DNA of 64,000 bases from NCBI RefSeq assembly GCF_004331455.1, contig NZ_SJJR01000004.1, forward strand, positions 351,390 to 415,389. Reading direction: 5' to 3'. Shown in pieces: positions 33,015 to 43,623 of the stretch. How positions within the stretch are numbered: position 1 is the first letter of the stretch; the number at the start of each line of letters is the position of its first letter. A model generated the notes under the pieces. That model saw only the letters and a list, made by a program, of their open reading frames with translations. It had not been told where the DNA came from and ran no database searches. This stretch comes from Micromonospora zingiberis (lineage in GTDB: Bacteria; Actinomycetota; Actinomycetes; Mycobacteriales; Micromonosporaceae). Position numbers and translations under genes: made by a program.

Positions 33015-33935
33015 TCAGGCAGTCTCGCCGGGCTGGCTGGCCAGGATCTTTGCCTGCTGTGGCCAGGTCACCAGGCTGGCGGTGGCCCGCAGCCCGGCAC
33101 CCCGGATGGTCTCCCGCAGCGTGGTCTCGTCCAGCTCTGCCAGCTGCTGGTAGGTCCGGATGCCGGCACCGTGCAGCGCGGCGGCCATCTTCGGCCCGAC
33201 ACCCTGAATCCGCCGGAAGTCGTCGGCTGCCTCGACGACCGAAGTCGCCGGGGCGGCGTCGGTGCTCGGGCTGGACGCGGCGGGGCTGGGCTTCGCGGCG
33301 ACGCTCGGGCTGGACTTGGTGGCAGCCTTACGCCGCACCGGCGGGGTGGCCACCGCCGGGCGGACCCCCGGCTCGTCCTCGTCCGCCTGCTCCGCCGGTC
33401 CTTCCAGGACGGCCGCCGACGGTTCGGCGCCGCTGCCAACCGTCGTGCCGACCGGCTCCGCGACCTCCGTCGTGCCGACCGGCTCAGCGACCTCCGTCGT
33501 GCCGACCGGCTCCGCGACCTCCGGCGTGCTGGCCGGTTCCGCGACTGCCGGCGTGCTGGCCGGCTCCGCGATCTCGGGCGTCGTGCTGGGGGTGTCCACG
33601 ACCGCGGCCGGCGTTTCGACGGGTGCGGCGGTGGGGGTCGCCGTCGGATCGGTGCCCGTCGAGACCGGGGTGTCGGCGGTGGCGTCCGGCGTTGCGGCGA
33701 CCGGCTCGGTGGCCACGGCGGACGCCGGCTCGGCCGGCACCGGCGCGGGCTGGTCGGCCGGGCTCGGCGATGCGGTCTCGGCGCGCTGGTTCGGCACCGG
33801 CCCGGGCGCCTGCGTGGTGGCGCGGTTCGTCGAGGCGGGCGGTTCGTCGCGCCGGCTGCGCAGCACCAGCCAGCCCGCCGCCAGCCCGGCCAGCAGGACC
33901 ACGAGCAGTATCAGCCAGCTGCCGAAAGAGTCCAT
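33015..33935 (-). CDS. Membrane-anchored protein with C-terminal helix-hairpin-helix domain
   Basis: 306 residues. N-terminal membrane anchor (WLILLVVLLAGLAAGWLVL), then about 200 disordered residues rich in Pro, Ala, Thr and Glu with three copies of EVAEPVGTT and two of PASTPEVAE-like units, and a C-terminal helix-hairpin-helix domain of the DUF4332 or RuvA-like type (DDFRRIQGVGPKMAAALHGA, GIRTYQQLAELDETTLRETI). The domain could bind DNA or protein at the membrane. ATG at 33935 has GGGAGG upstream. A role in chromosome or envelope organisation is guesswork. Confidence 0.75.
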   Translation of the reverse strand: MDSFGSWLILLVVLLAGLAAGWLVLRSRRDEPPASTNRATTQAPGPVPNQRAETASPSPADQPAPVPAEPASAVATEPVAATPDATADTPVSTGTDPTATPTAAPVETPAAVVDTPSTTPEIAEPASTPAVAEPASTPEVAEPVGTTEVAEPVGTTEVAEPVGTTVGSGAEPSAAVLEGPAEQADEDEPGVRPAVATPPVRRKAATKSSPSVAAKPSPAASSPSTDAAPATSVVEAADDFRRIQGVGPKMAAALHGAGIRTYQQLAELDETTLRETIRGAGLRATASLVTWPQQAKILASQPGETA

Positions 33936-34107
33936 TACGGCAAACCTCCCTGAAGTTCACGTCCGGATCGTCGCGAGAAAAACTCGCCGCAGCTTCGCAT
34001 ACCCGCGAGCCGGGCGACAGGCAGGCCAGGTAACAGTCGATACGGGCACACCACGGGCTACCGCCGGTGCCCACGGCGGAACGGACGGTGTGGACCGGGC
34101 CGGTACG

Positions 34108-34147
34108 CCGATGACCCTGGCGCCGTTGCGGGCGCCAGGGTCATCGG
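34108..34147 (-). terminator. Strong hairpin after the pigment hydroxylase gene
   Basis: Perfect 17-bp arms (34108-34124, 34131-34147) with a 6-nt loop, 24 bases after the hydroxylase stop on the minus strand. Confidence 0.8.
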
Positions 34148-34170
34148 TGTTACGCGGTCGCGTCCCGGGC

Positions 34171-35520
34171 TCAGTCCTCCTCGCCCCGATAGGTGTAGAA
34201 GTCGTCGACGAACTTGCGTCGCAGCCGGGGTACCTGGCTGGTGACCCGGAAGTATCCCCGGGCGCCGAGCAGGGCGAGCCGGCCGAACACCGGCTTGTAC
34301 ATCCGGTCGTCGCCGCTGGTGCCGCTACGGCCCAACGAGTCGGCCACCCGGGCGAAGCCGTACGGCACCATCGCCGCCTCGTAGTCGGCCACCGCCTGTA
34401 CCAGCGTCTTCTCGCCGGCGGCGGCGAGAATCAGCTGACGGCGGAGCAGGTTCGCGTCCCGTAGCGCGGTGTTGGCCCCCACCCCGCGACCCGGCGTCAT
34501 GGTGTGGATGGCGTCGCCGAGCAGGGTGACCGTACTGCTGAGCCAGGGCGGCACCGGCTCCGAGGTGGAGACCCGGATCGGCAGGGCGCTGTGCGGGTCG
34601 GCCCGGCTGAGCAACTCCCGCAGGTGCGGGTGCCAGTTCGCGGTCAGGTCCAACGCCACCTGGATCAACTCCGAACCCCGGCGATGCATCACGTCGGCGG
34701 GGAAACGTCGCGCGGTGCTCCAGACCACCAGGTTGATGTTGTCGCGGGTGCTGTCGTGGTGCCGCCCCGGCCAGTCGGCGAGCAACGCCGCCTCGGCCGG
34801 CGCGACGTTCGGCTTGAGCCGACCGTCGGCGTCCCACTTGAACTCCATCACGTGCAGCACACCCATCACCCCGCCGGTGCCGAAGATCAGCGAGATGCCC
34901 CGCTGTACCGCCGGTGGCAGCAGGGCCCGGGTGTGCTCGGTGAGCGGAATCCGGGTGGCGATGTTGATCGTGCCGGCGTCCCGGATGACCGCGTGTGGCA
35001 GGTACTGACGGCGTACCGCGGAATGGGTGCCGTCCGCCGCCACCAGCAGGTCGCCGGTGGCGGTGCTGCCGTCGGCGAAGTGGGCGGTCACCGTCGCGTC
35101 GTCGTTGCGCTCGTACCGGGTGAAGGTCCGGTCGAAGCGCACCACGTCCTCCATGCCGGTCAGCAGCACCTGGCGCAGCGTCATCCGGGCGACCGACCGT
35201 TCGGTGTCGACCGGATGGGTGTCCGGGCGGAGCGGGAACGAGGCGGTCTGGTGCAGCTTCTGGTTCAACACGTTGAAGTAGCGCGGCGAACGGGCACAGG
35301 TGGCCAGGTAGATCTCGAACAGTTCCGGCGGAAGACAGTCGCGCAGGGCTCGGCTGCCGGTCGGGCCGATGCCCACGCGGTAGCCGAGGAGCCCGTCCGC
35401 CCGGTGGCGATGTCGTTCGTACACCTCGACGCCGATGCCGGCGCGACGAAGCCCGTGCGCCAGGCAGAGTCCGCCGGTGCCCGCGCCGATGATCAGGACG
35501 TGCGGTGTCCGGGTGGCCAT
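34171..35520 (-). CDS. FAD-dependent polyketide hydroxylase (whiE ORFVIII-like)
   Basis: 449 residues. FAD-binding Rossmann motif VLIIGAGTGGLCLAHGLRRAG followed by VEVYER; a second FAD motif with GDLLVAADGTHSAVRRQYLP (DG motif) and the GD segment VTLLGDAIHTMTPGRGVGAN. This is the PHBH-like monooxygenase class that hydroxylates aromatic polyketides; in spore pigment clusters the equivalent is ORFVIII, usually divergent from the synthase genes as here. ATG at 35520. It lies 13 bases after the TcmI-like cyclase on the same strand. Chemistry on a spore pigment intermediate is inferred. Confidence 0.88.
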   Translation of the reverse strand: MATRTPHVLIIGAGTGGLCLAHGLRRAGIGVEVYERHRHRADGLLGYRVGIGPTGSRALRDCLPPELFEIYLATCARSPRYFNVLNQKLHQTASFPLRPDTHPVDTERSVARMTLRQVLLTGMEDVVRFDRTFTRYERNDDATVTAHFADGSTATGDLLVAADGTHSAVRRQYLPHAVIRDAGTINIATRIPLTEHTRALLPPAVQRGISLIFGTGGVMGVLHVMEFKWDADGRLKPNVAPAEAALLADWPGRHHDSTRDNINLVVWSTARRFPADVMHRRGSELIQVALDLTANWHPHLRELLSRADPHSALPIRVSTSEPVPPWLSSTVTLLGDAIHTMTPGRGVGANTALRDANLLRRQLILAAAGEKTLVQAVADYEAAMVPYGFARVADSLGRSGTSGDDRMYKPVFGRLALLGARGYFRVTSQVPRLRRKFVDDFYTYRGEED

Positions 35521-35533
35521 GGTGCCGTCCGGG

Positions 35534-35884
35534 TCAGCTGGCCGCGCGCGGTGCCGGAACCTCCGCGACGTCCCATCGGTAGAAGCAGTTGGCGATCGCG
35601 TCGCGCGGTGAGCGCCAGGTCGGCAGGTACGGCGAGGTGTGCGCCGACAGCCGCTCGTTGACCTGACGGTAGAGCGGGTGGTTGCGGGCCGTCGCGAGGG
35701 CGTCGGCACCGACGTCGTCGGTCTCCATCAGGTGTACGCACAGGTCGTGCAGGCAGTACAGGGACCGGTGGCGTACTCCGGTCAGACCGGGCAACTCGGT
35801 CGCGTCGGACTCGGCGAAGATCTGCGCCACCCGACCCTCCGCGCCCGGGATGATCCTGCTCACGATTACCAGTCGGCTGCTCAT
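35534..35884 (-). CDS. TcmI/whiE ORFVII-type polyketide cyclase (copy 1)
   Basis: 116 residues. The fold is a dimeric ferredoxin-like TcmI cyclase: LVIVSRIIPGAEGRVAQIF, ESDATELPGLTGVRHRSLY, CLHDLCVHLMETDD, NHPLYRQVNERLSAHTSPYL, PTWRSPRDAIANCFYRW. It would fold or cyclise the poly-beta-ketone chain. GAGAGGGG precedes ATG at 35884. A second, similar copy lies at 37214-37549 on the other strand; the two share the ESDxTELPxLxGVxHRSLY segment. Two TcmI-like cyclases in one pigment cluster is unusual. Confidence 0.88.
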   Translation of the reverse strand: MSSRLVIVSRIIPGAEGRVAQIFAESDATELPGLTGVRHRSLYCLHDLCVHLMETDDVGADALATARNHPLYRQVNERLSAHTSPYLPTWRSPRDAIANCFYRWDVAEVPAPRAAS

Positions 35885-36009
35885 CGGACCCCTCTCACCT
35901 GTGGTCGCGCGCCCGGACCCGTCGCCGCAGCGCCGCTGCCACCCTGCCGTCGGCGCTGTCACCTGGCCGTCAACGCGGACGGTCGATCCGGTGACGTCGG
36001 GCCGGCTGG

Positions 36010-36903
36010 TCAGGTGCTCGGGTGGCTGCTTCGGATGCTCGGGTGCCGGCGCGGGCCGACGGCCGCCTGGCTGGCCCGGCGGATCGGCTCCAGGGTGTCG
36101 TCCAGTAGCGCGCTCATCGCCGGGGACGGCTCCAGTCGCAGCTCGCGCAGCAGCAGGTCACGGTAGACGTAGAAGGCGTGTACCGCCTCGAAGGCGTTGC
36201 CCTCGGCGAGGTGGATCCGCACGACGAGCCGGTGGGGCGTCTCCCGCAGCGGCTCGGCGGCCATCGCCTCCAGCGCCGCGTCCAGCGCCTCCCCGTGCCG
36301 CCCGGCGGCCAGGTGCTGACCGGCCACCTGTTCCAGCATGTGCAACCTGAGCTGGCGTAACCGTTCCCGGTCGGCCAACACCCATTCGTCGTACCAGCCG
36401 GGCAGCAGGTCGTGTCGTCCGGCGGCGAGTGCCTTCGCGGCGTCCTGCGGTGTCTGGCCGTCACGGACCCGGGCGGCGGTGTCGACAAGTCTGTCGACGT
36501 CGACCTGTACCGCCGCGTCCAGGCGAACCGTGTCGGCGTTCGTGGTCAACGGGCAGCACGGGTCCTGACGCAGCCGCCACAGCGCGGTCCGTAACGACGA
36601 CAGCGCACGCTCCTCGGTGGTCTCCGGCCACAGCAGGCCGGCCAGTTGGGTACGGGTCGTCGCCGGGCGGAGTCCGATCAGCGCGATGACCCGTTGCAGA
36701 CCACGCGGCACCACCACCGCAGTGCCATCGTGCGTCAGCCGGAAACCGCCGAGCAGATGTAGTCGGACCTCGGTGTCCCGGCGCTTGCCGGTGGTCGGCG
36801 TGGGTGGATCGGCGGCCACGGGCACCCCCTGCGCAACAGTTTGTCTGCGGGCATGGCCGGGTCCCGGCGTGGCCGCCGGGACGCCACTGTCGTCTGCGGA
36901 CAT
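36010..36903 (-). CDS. SARP-family transcriptional activator
   Basis: 297 residues. An N-terminal OmpR-like winged helix (EVRLHLLGGFRLTHDGTAVV, TTRTQLAGLLWPETTEERAL, SSLRTALWRLRQD) and a bacterial transcriptional activation domain (VDVDRLVDTAARVRDG, RHDLLPGWYDEWVLADRERL, MAAEPLRETPHRLVVRIHLA, REL​RLEPSPAMSALL) define a small SARP. It starts 37 residues before the winged helix. SARPs bind heptamer repeats 11 bp apart and activate antibiotic or pigment genes; such repeats occur in the intergenic region 310 bases away. Likely the cluster-specific activator; whiE clusters often lack one. Confidence 0.92.
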   Translation of the reverse strand: MSADDSGVPAATPGPGHARRQTVAQGVPVAADPPTPTTGKRRDTEVRLHLLGGFRLTHDGTAVVVPRGLQRVIALIGLRPATTRTQLAGLLWPETTEERALSSLRTALWRLRQDPCCPLTTNADTVRLDAAVQVDVDRLVDTAARVRDGQTPQDAAKALAAGRHDLLPGWYDEWVLADRERLRQLRLHMLEQVAGQHLAAGRHGEALDAALEAMAAEPLRETPHRLVVRIHLAEGNAFEAVHAFYVYRDLLLRELRLEPSPAMSALLDDTLEPIRRASQAAVGPRRHPSIRSSHPST

Positions 36904-37077
36904 CGCGCACGGCGTGCGCGCAGCCGCGTCGGGCCGCCGTGAAGGTTATCAATCACAGTTACTCTGGGTCAATGCTCGTGTCGGTAACGTAACTCGTGCC
37001 TCAACCATGAGATCGCCTCTGAACTGGCAAGTTATCGCCGCGCTGTGGTTCGGGGGCGCTCAGCCGAGCCACAGCTT

Positions 37078-37140
37078 GCGTCAACACAGCGTCACCGAAC
37101 CTCGGGGCGGTGCAGGGCGTCGGTGACGCTGCGGTGACGG
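37078..37140. promoter_or_regulatory. Candidate SARP-binding repeats upstream of the pigment synthase operon
   Basis: On the plus strand GCGTCAA (37078) and GCGTCAC (37089) are 11 bp apart; on the minus strand CGTCACCG occurs twice 11 bp apart (37123-37140). The two pairs also make a perfect 12-bp inverted repeat (CAGCGTCACCGA, 37087-37098; inverse 37120-37131). They lie 74-136 bases before the second TcmI gene. The rest of the 36904-37213 gap holds the divergent promoters; no gene is seen there. Confidence 0.65.
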
Positions 37141-37213
37141 CCACCTCCGCATCGTGTCGTGAGTCGACCGGGACACCGGGTGGGGCCGACAGCGGCCCAT
37201 GGGGAGGCACAGC

Positions 37214-38667
<1,454 letters not shown>

Positions 38668-38671
<4 letters not shown>

Positions 38672-39942
38672 CCGGCCGGCGTACGGTGGTGACCGGCATC
38701 GGGGTGGTCGCCCCCGGCGGCGTCACCCGGGACCGGTTCTGGAAGACCATCACCGAGGGGCGGACCGCCACCCGCCGGATCAGCTTCTTCGACCCGGCAC
38801 CGTTCCGCTCCCAGATCGCCGCCGAGTGCGACTTCGACCCGGACGCCGCCGGCCTCACCCCCGCCCAGCGGCAACGCGCCGACCGGTACGTGCAGTTCGC
38901 GCTGGCCTGCGCCGCCGAGGCGATCGCCGACAGCGGCCTCGACCTCACCGACGCCGAGCGCGACCACGCCGGCGTGGTGCTCGGCACCGCGGTCGGCGGC
39001 ACCATGGCCCTGGAACAGGAGTACGTGACGGTCAGCGACAGTGGCCGGCACTGGCTGGTCGACGCCGCGCTCGGCGGTCCGTACCTCTACCAGGCGCTGG
39101 TGCCGAGCAGCCTGGCCGCCGACGTGGCCTGTGCGCACGGCCTGCACGGCCCGGCCCAGGTGGTCTCCACCGGTTGCACCTCCGGCATCGACGCCATCGG
39201 CTACGCCCACCAGCTCATCGCCGACGGCGAGGCGGACATCGTGCTCGCCGGGGCCGCCGACTCGCCGATCTCCCCGGTCACCGTCGCCTCCTTCGACGCG
39301 ATCAAGGCCACCAGCCCGGACAACGACGACCCGGCGCACGCCTCCCGCCCCTTCGACGCCGACCGGCACGGCTTCGTGCTGGCCGAGGGCGCGGCGGTGC
39401 TGGTGCTGGAGGAGGCCGAGCACGCGCGCCGCCGTGGCGCGCACGTCTACTGCGAGGTGGCCGGCTACGCCAGCCGCAGCAACGGCTACCACATGACCGG
39501 GCTGCGCCCCGACGGCGTGGAGATGGGCCTGGCCATCACCGACGCGCTGGGCCAGGCCCGACTCGCCCCGCAGGACGTCTCCTACATCAGCGCGCACGGC
39601 TCCGGCACCCGGCAGAACGACCGGCACGAGACGGCCGCGTTCAAGCGGGCGCTCGGACCGGCCGCGTACGGGGTGCCGATCAGCTCCATCAAGTCGATGG
39701 TCGGGCATTCGCTGGGCGCCATCGGTTCCATCGAGATGGCCGCCTGCGCGCTGGCCATCGAGTTCGGGGTGGTGCCGCCCACCGCCAACTGGACCACCCG
39801 GGATCCGGAATGCGACCTGGACTACGTGCCGAACGAGGCCCGGGAGGTCCCGGTGGACGTGGCGTTGTCGGTCGGCAGCGGCTTCGGCGGCTTCCAGTCG
39901 GCGATGCTGTTCCGCCGTCTGGCCCGGCAGGTGCCGGCGTGA
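38668..39942 (+). CDS. Type II polyketide ketosynthase alpha (whiE ORFIII-like)
   Basis: 424 residues. [20 protein letters not shown] at the start, active-site Cys170 in [15 protein letters not shown], and both catalytic histidines ([38 protein letters not shown]) are present, so it is a functional condensing enzyme. With the CLF and ACP it builds the poly-beta-ketone from malonyl units. GTG at 38668 overlaps the cupin stop. The set of neighbours (cupin before, CLF after, ABM protein last) is the spore pigment type rather than an antibiotic type. Confidence 0.96.
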
Positions 39943-41195
39943 CCGAGCAGCGGCGCCGGGCGGTGGTGACCGGGATCGGCGTGGTCGCGCCCAGCGGCGT
40001 CGGCAAGCAGGCGCACTGGCGCACGGTGCTGGCCGGCCAGCGCCGTACCGGCCCGATCACCCTGTTCGACGCTGCCGGCTACCCGACCCGGCTCGGCGGT
40101 GAGGTGCCGGACTTCGACCCGGCCCGGTACACCGACAACCGGGTCCTGGTGCAGACCGACCGCTGGACCCACCTCGGGTTCGCGGCCACCCGGCTGGCGT
40201 TGGCGGACGCCGGCCTGCCGGAGCGCCCGGCCGACCCGTACGGCTGGGCGGTCACCCTGGCCAGTTCCACCGGGGGGAACCTGTTCGGGCAGCGGGAGTT
40301 GCAACGGCTCTGGTCGTCGCCGTCCCGCACGGTCGGGGCGTACCAGTCGATCGCCTGGTTCTACGCGGCCAGCGTCGGACAACTGTCCATCGGGCACCAG
40401 GCGAAGGGCCCGTGCGGGGTGCTGGTCACCGAGTCGGCCGGCGGCCTGGACAGCCTGGCCCACGCCGTACGCACCATCCGGCGCGGCGCGTCCGTGGTGC
40501 TCGCCGGGGCCACCGAGTGCCCGCTGAGCCCGTACGCGCTGGCCTGCCAGTTGCGTTCGGGACTGCTCAGCGCGTCGACCGACCCGCACCGGGCGTACCA
40601 GCCGTTCGACGCCTCCGCCAGCGGCTACCTACCCGCCGAGGGCGGTGCGGTCTTCGTCGTCGAGGAGTACGAGCACGCACGGGCCCGGGGCGTACGCGGC
40701 TACGGCGAGGTGACCGGCTGGGGCGCCACCCACGACGCGGCACACACCACGGCCGACAGCGCCGGTGACCCGCAGCAGTACGCCCGGGCGATGCGGTTGG
40801 CGCTGGGCCGCGCCGGGGTCGAGCCGCAGGAGGTGGACCTGGTGGTGCCGGACGCGCTCGGGGTGGCCCGCTACGACCGCGCCGAGGCCAGCGCGCTGCG
40901 CGCGGTCTTCACCGGTACGGCACCGCCGGTGAGTACCCACAAGGCGCTGACCGGACGGGCGCACCAGGGCGGTTCGGCGCTGGACGTGGCCACCGCGCTG
41001 CTCGCCTTCGCCCACGACACGCTGCCGCCCTCGGCCGGCCCGGAGCAGGTCGCCGACGGCTGCGAACTGGACTTCCTGCGCGAACGCCGACGTCCGCGTT
41101 CCCGGATCGCGATGGTCTGCGCGCGGGGCTTCGACGGTTTCAACAGCGCGCTGGTGCTGCGCGGCACGGCGCCGGCCGGAAAGGACGAATCATGA
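39939..41195 (+). CDS. Chain length factor / ketosynthase beta (whiE ORFIV-like)
   Basis: 418 residues, homologous to the KS alpha ([20 protein letters not shown]) but with the active site changed: the position of the KS cysteine is Ser166 in [19 protein letters not shown], where chain length factors normally have Gln. The His motifs are also lost ([20 protein letters not shown]). It pairs with KS alpha and sets chain length; the Gln usually drives malonyl decarboxylation for priming. GTGA overlap with the KS gene, ATGA overlap with the next gene. Confidence 0.95.
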   Translation: MTEQRRRAVVTGIGVVAPSGVGKQAHWRTVLAGQRRTGPITLFDAAGYPTRLGGEVPDFDPARYTDNRVLVQTDRWTHLGFAATRLALADAGLPERPADPYGWAVTLASSTGGNLFGQRELQRLWSSPSRTVGAYQSIAWFYAASVGQLSIGHQAKGPCGVLVTESAGGLDSLAHAVRTIRRGASVVLAGATECPLSPYALACQLRSGLLSASTDPHRAYQPFDASASGYLPAEGGAVFVVEEYEHARARGVRGYGEVTGWGATHDAAHTTADSAGDPQQYARAMRLALGRAGVEPQEVDLVVPDALGVARYDRAEASALRAVFTGTAPPVSTHKALTGRAHQGGSALDVATALLAFAHDTLPPSAGPEQVADGCELDFLRERRRPRSRIAMVCARGFDGFNSALVLRGTAPAGKDES

Positions 41196-41503
41196 CGCGA
41201 GGACGGGTCGTCTTCCTCGTCCGGGTGCCCAGCGAACGCACCGACGACTTCCTGCGGGCGTACGAGGCCGTCCGGCACCTGGTCGCCGACGGGGTGCCGG
41301 GTCACCTGGTCGACCAGGTGTGCCGCTCGGCCACCGATCCGGAACAGTGGCTGATCACCAGCGAGTGGGCCGACCTGAGCGATTTCGAGGCGTGGGAACG
41401 CAGCCCGGAGCACCGGGAGTTGGTCCGGCCGATGCGGGAGTGCTTCACCGACGCCCGCTCGCTGCGCTTCCACGTCCACGCCCAGACCCCGGTCCCCGCC
41501 TGA
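41192..41503 (+). CDS. Antibiotic biosynthesis monooxygenase (ABM)-family protein (whiE ORFI-like)
   Basis: 103 residues of dimeric alpha/beta barrel fold: RVVFLVRVPSERTDDFLRAY, VPGHLVDQVCRSATDPEQWL, ITSEWADLSDFEAWERSPEH, PMRECFTDARSLRFHVHA. This is the small ABM-like protein of pigment clusters (whiE ORFI). It may oxidise an aromatic ring without cofactor or help folding. It ends the plus-strand operon, followed by a strong hairpin. Confidence 0.85.
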   Translation: MTRGRVVFLVRVPSERTDDFLRAYEAVRHLVADGVPGHLVDQVCRSATDPEQWLITSEWADLSDFEAWERSPEHRELVRPMRECFTDARSLRFHVHAQTPVPA

Positions 41504-41513
41504 CCACCCACGT

Positions 41514-41544
41514 CGGCCCGCTCGACACCTGGTCGAGCGGGCCG
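41514..41544. terminator. Bidirectional hairpin after the pigment operon
   Basis: Perfect 13-bp arms CGGCCCGCTCGAC (41514-41526) and inverse (41532-41544) with a 5-nt loop, between the pigment operon and the convergent secreted protein gene. Confidence 0.8.
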
Positions 41545-41558
41545 CGGCGGTCAGGTCC

Positions 41559-43094
41559 TCAGCCGATGATCCACTTCTGGCCGCTGCACGTCGTCGCGTT
41601 GGCGTAGTGGAAGCCGGTCTCCAGGGTGCTGTAGGCGGGGTTGAGGCAGACGTTCTTCACCGGGTTCTTGATGGTGCCGTCCGGTAGGAAAATCCAGTCC
41701 TGATCCGGGCCGCCATTGCAGGTCACGGCACCCATGCCGTAGACGTCCGGCAGCCTGGGTTCTGCACCGCCCACCGTCAGGCAGACCTCGTCGGTGCGCA
41801 GCGTGGTGCCGCTCTGGAACCACTTCGGGGAGGTGGCGCTGCACGTGATCAACCTAATGGGGTAGTTGACGTAGCCGATCCCGCCCGGCGGGCGCAGGCA
41901 ACGGCCGTTCGACTCGTTCTTGACCGGGCCGAACGCGCCACCGCCGTTGCCGCGCTGGACCCAGTGGTGATCCTGGGCGCTGCCGCAGGTGTCCATCCGC
42001 ACCTGGTTGGGGGTGCTGGACGGCGAGGCGACGCAGAGGTTCGACGCCCGGTTCCTCAGCTGGCTGCGCACCGACGCCGTGTTGATCTGCCACTGCTGGT
42101 TCGTCGAGGCGTCGCAGGTCGACTGCTTGACGCCGCTGAGCGCCGTGGTTTCCCCGTAGAGGCACCGGCCCGTCCTGGTGTTCTTGAGTTGGAACGAGCC
42201 GTCGGGTCGCCGCAGCATCGTCCAGAGTTGTTCCTGGGCGGTGCCACTGCACGTGGCCGTGGTGGCCGCGGAGCCGTTGGTGGTGCCGGTCGCCAGCAGA
42301 CACAGGCCACGGGCGCCGTTCATGATCGGCATCGCCTTGTCCGCCAGCCAGTTCGGAGCGGTGGCGATGGACGAGGTGATCCAGTTCCCGAGATCGTCGA
42401 GCCGGGCCTCCACCGCCGTCCGGCGGGTCTCCGTCTCGCCGATGCATCCACCCTGCCAGGAGCGGTCGTGCAGGGCGACGACCTCGATCGTGCTGCCGTT
42501 CTCTCGCACCAGTGGTCCGCCCGCGTCACCCTTGCACAGGGTTGCCCCACTGGCGCTGCCGTCGATGGTCAACGCTGCAGTGTCGACCGACGCGACGGTG
42601 AAGGTGCCGCTGTGCAGCCGGTTCGGGAACCATTCGGTGGTGGTGCGGCCGTAGCCGAGGGCCTGGAGTTGCTCGCCCGCCACTGCGGCGGCGCCGATCC
42701 GGGCGAGCTCGCCCACCGTCACCGGCTGCGCCAGCCGGACCAGTGTCACGTTGCGGGTGGGGTGTGGCAGCACGCTCAGCGCGGTGCGTACCTGCCCGGC
42801 GCTGCTGCTGAGGTCGATCCGTCCGACGGTCACCGTGGTGGACGGTGGCGCGTAACCCGCGGTGGGCGGTTGCCCCGGCGCGGTCAGGCAGTCGGCGGCG
42901 GTGAGCACCCAGTGCGGGTTCACGATTACCCCGGTGCAGGACCGGTCCGCGGCCACGTCGATCTTCGCGATGAAGGAATGGGACGTACCGGTGACGGGTT
43001 GGCCGCCACCGATCGCCTGCGCTGGCAGGTCGCCGAGCATGCTCAGGGCAAGGGTGGCACCGAACACCACCGCAAGCCCACGGACTGACCGCAT
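41559..43094 (-). CDS. Secreted pseudo-trypsin with ricin-type lectin repeats
   Basis: 511 residues. Signal peptide (VRGLAVVFGATLALSMLGDL, cleavage near AQA), then a chymotrypsin-like domain (residues 28-250): SCTGVIVNPHWVLTAADCLT, NVTLVRLAQPVTVGELA, LQALGYGRTT, ATLCKGDAGGPLV. All three catalytic residues are changed: His to Asp68, Asp to Asn115, Ser to Ala191. The C-terminal ~250 residues hold two ricin B-type beta-trefoil units (GLCLLATGTTNGSAATTATC, QQWQINTASV, GRCLRPPGGIGY). It should bind carbohydrate and be enzymatically dead. ATG at 43094 with GGAGA upstream. Confidence 0.88.
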   Translation of the reverse strand: MRSVRGLAVVFGATLALSMLGDLPAQAIGGGQPVTGTSHSFIAKIDVAADRSCTGVIVNPHWVLTAADCLTAPGQPPTAGYAPPSTTVTVGRIDLSSSAGQVRTALSVLPHPTRNVTLVRLAQPVTVGELARIGAAAVAGEQLQALGYGRTTTEWFPNRLHSGTFTVASVDTAALTIDGSASGATLCKGDAGGPLVRENGSTIEVVALHDRSWQGGCIGETETRRTAVEARLDDLGNWITSSIATAPNWLADKAMPIMNGARGLCLLATGTTNGSAATTATCSGTAQEQLWTMLRRPDGSFQLKNTRTGRCLYGETTALSGVKQSTCDASTNQQWQINTASVRSQLRNRASNLCVASPSSTPNQVRMDTCGSAQDHHWVQRGNGGGAFGPVKNESNGRCLRPPGGIGYVNYPIRLITCSATSPKWFQSGTTLRTDEVCLTVGGAEPRLPDVYGMGAVTCNGGPDQDWIFLPDGTIKNPVKNVCLNPAYSTLETGFHYANATTCSGQKWIIG

Positions 43095-43140
43095 CTTGTC
43101 TCCGATCTGACGCCGACCAGCCCAGCACATCGCTGATGGT

Positions 43141-43170
43141 CGGACTTCCTAGTCCGGCGATGATTTTTTT
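43141..43170 (+). terminator. Hairpin followed by a T7 tract
   Basis: CGGACT-TCCT-AGTCCG (43141-43156) then TTTTTTT (43164-43170), the form of a Rho-independent terminator on the plus strand, rare in this GC-rich window. No plus-strand gene lies just before it. The rest of 43095-43620 shows no convincing gene. Confidence 0.4.
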
Positions 43171-43623
43171 GCCACGCCGCGGCCCAGATCCGCACTGCCG
43201 GCAGCGGGCCGGATAACCGGTGGCGGATTCACTCTATGGGCTGTTTCCTCGACACGATGTCCCGCAGGCGCAAAAGCCTCAAAAAGGACCGGACGGTGTC
43301 GCTTGTGCTGCCGGACCGGGTTCAGTAGCATGAGTCGGCATCGATGTTGGGATCGGTTCTTTGCAACGGGGGTTCTGAATGTTCTCAACAGTTTCTGGAG
43401 CGTGCTCGCCGCCGCCCACCTGCGGATTCCCTGGCGCTGACCTGCCTACCTAGGCTTGTGGGCCGCCTCATCGTCACCGCAGTAGCCACGCTCGCGCGCC
43501 GCTGGCGCGCTGGGCTGGGATTCGCCGGCTGCCGTCAATAGCGGCCGGACCTGTGGCTCTTCTTCCGTAAGCGTCGACGCCGGTGTGGTGTGCGTCGGTG
43601 GCTTTCAATTGTGCGGGGGATAC

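Noticed and set aside
43344..43541. 65-codon plus-strand frame in the gap after the pseudo-protease gene
   Set aside because: No ribosome site, no recognisable sequence and Arg-rich shadow composition.
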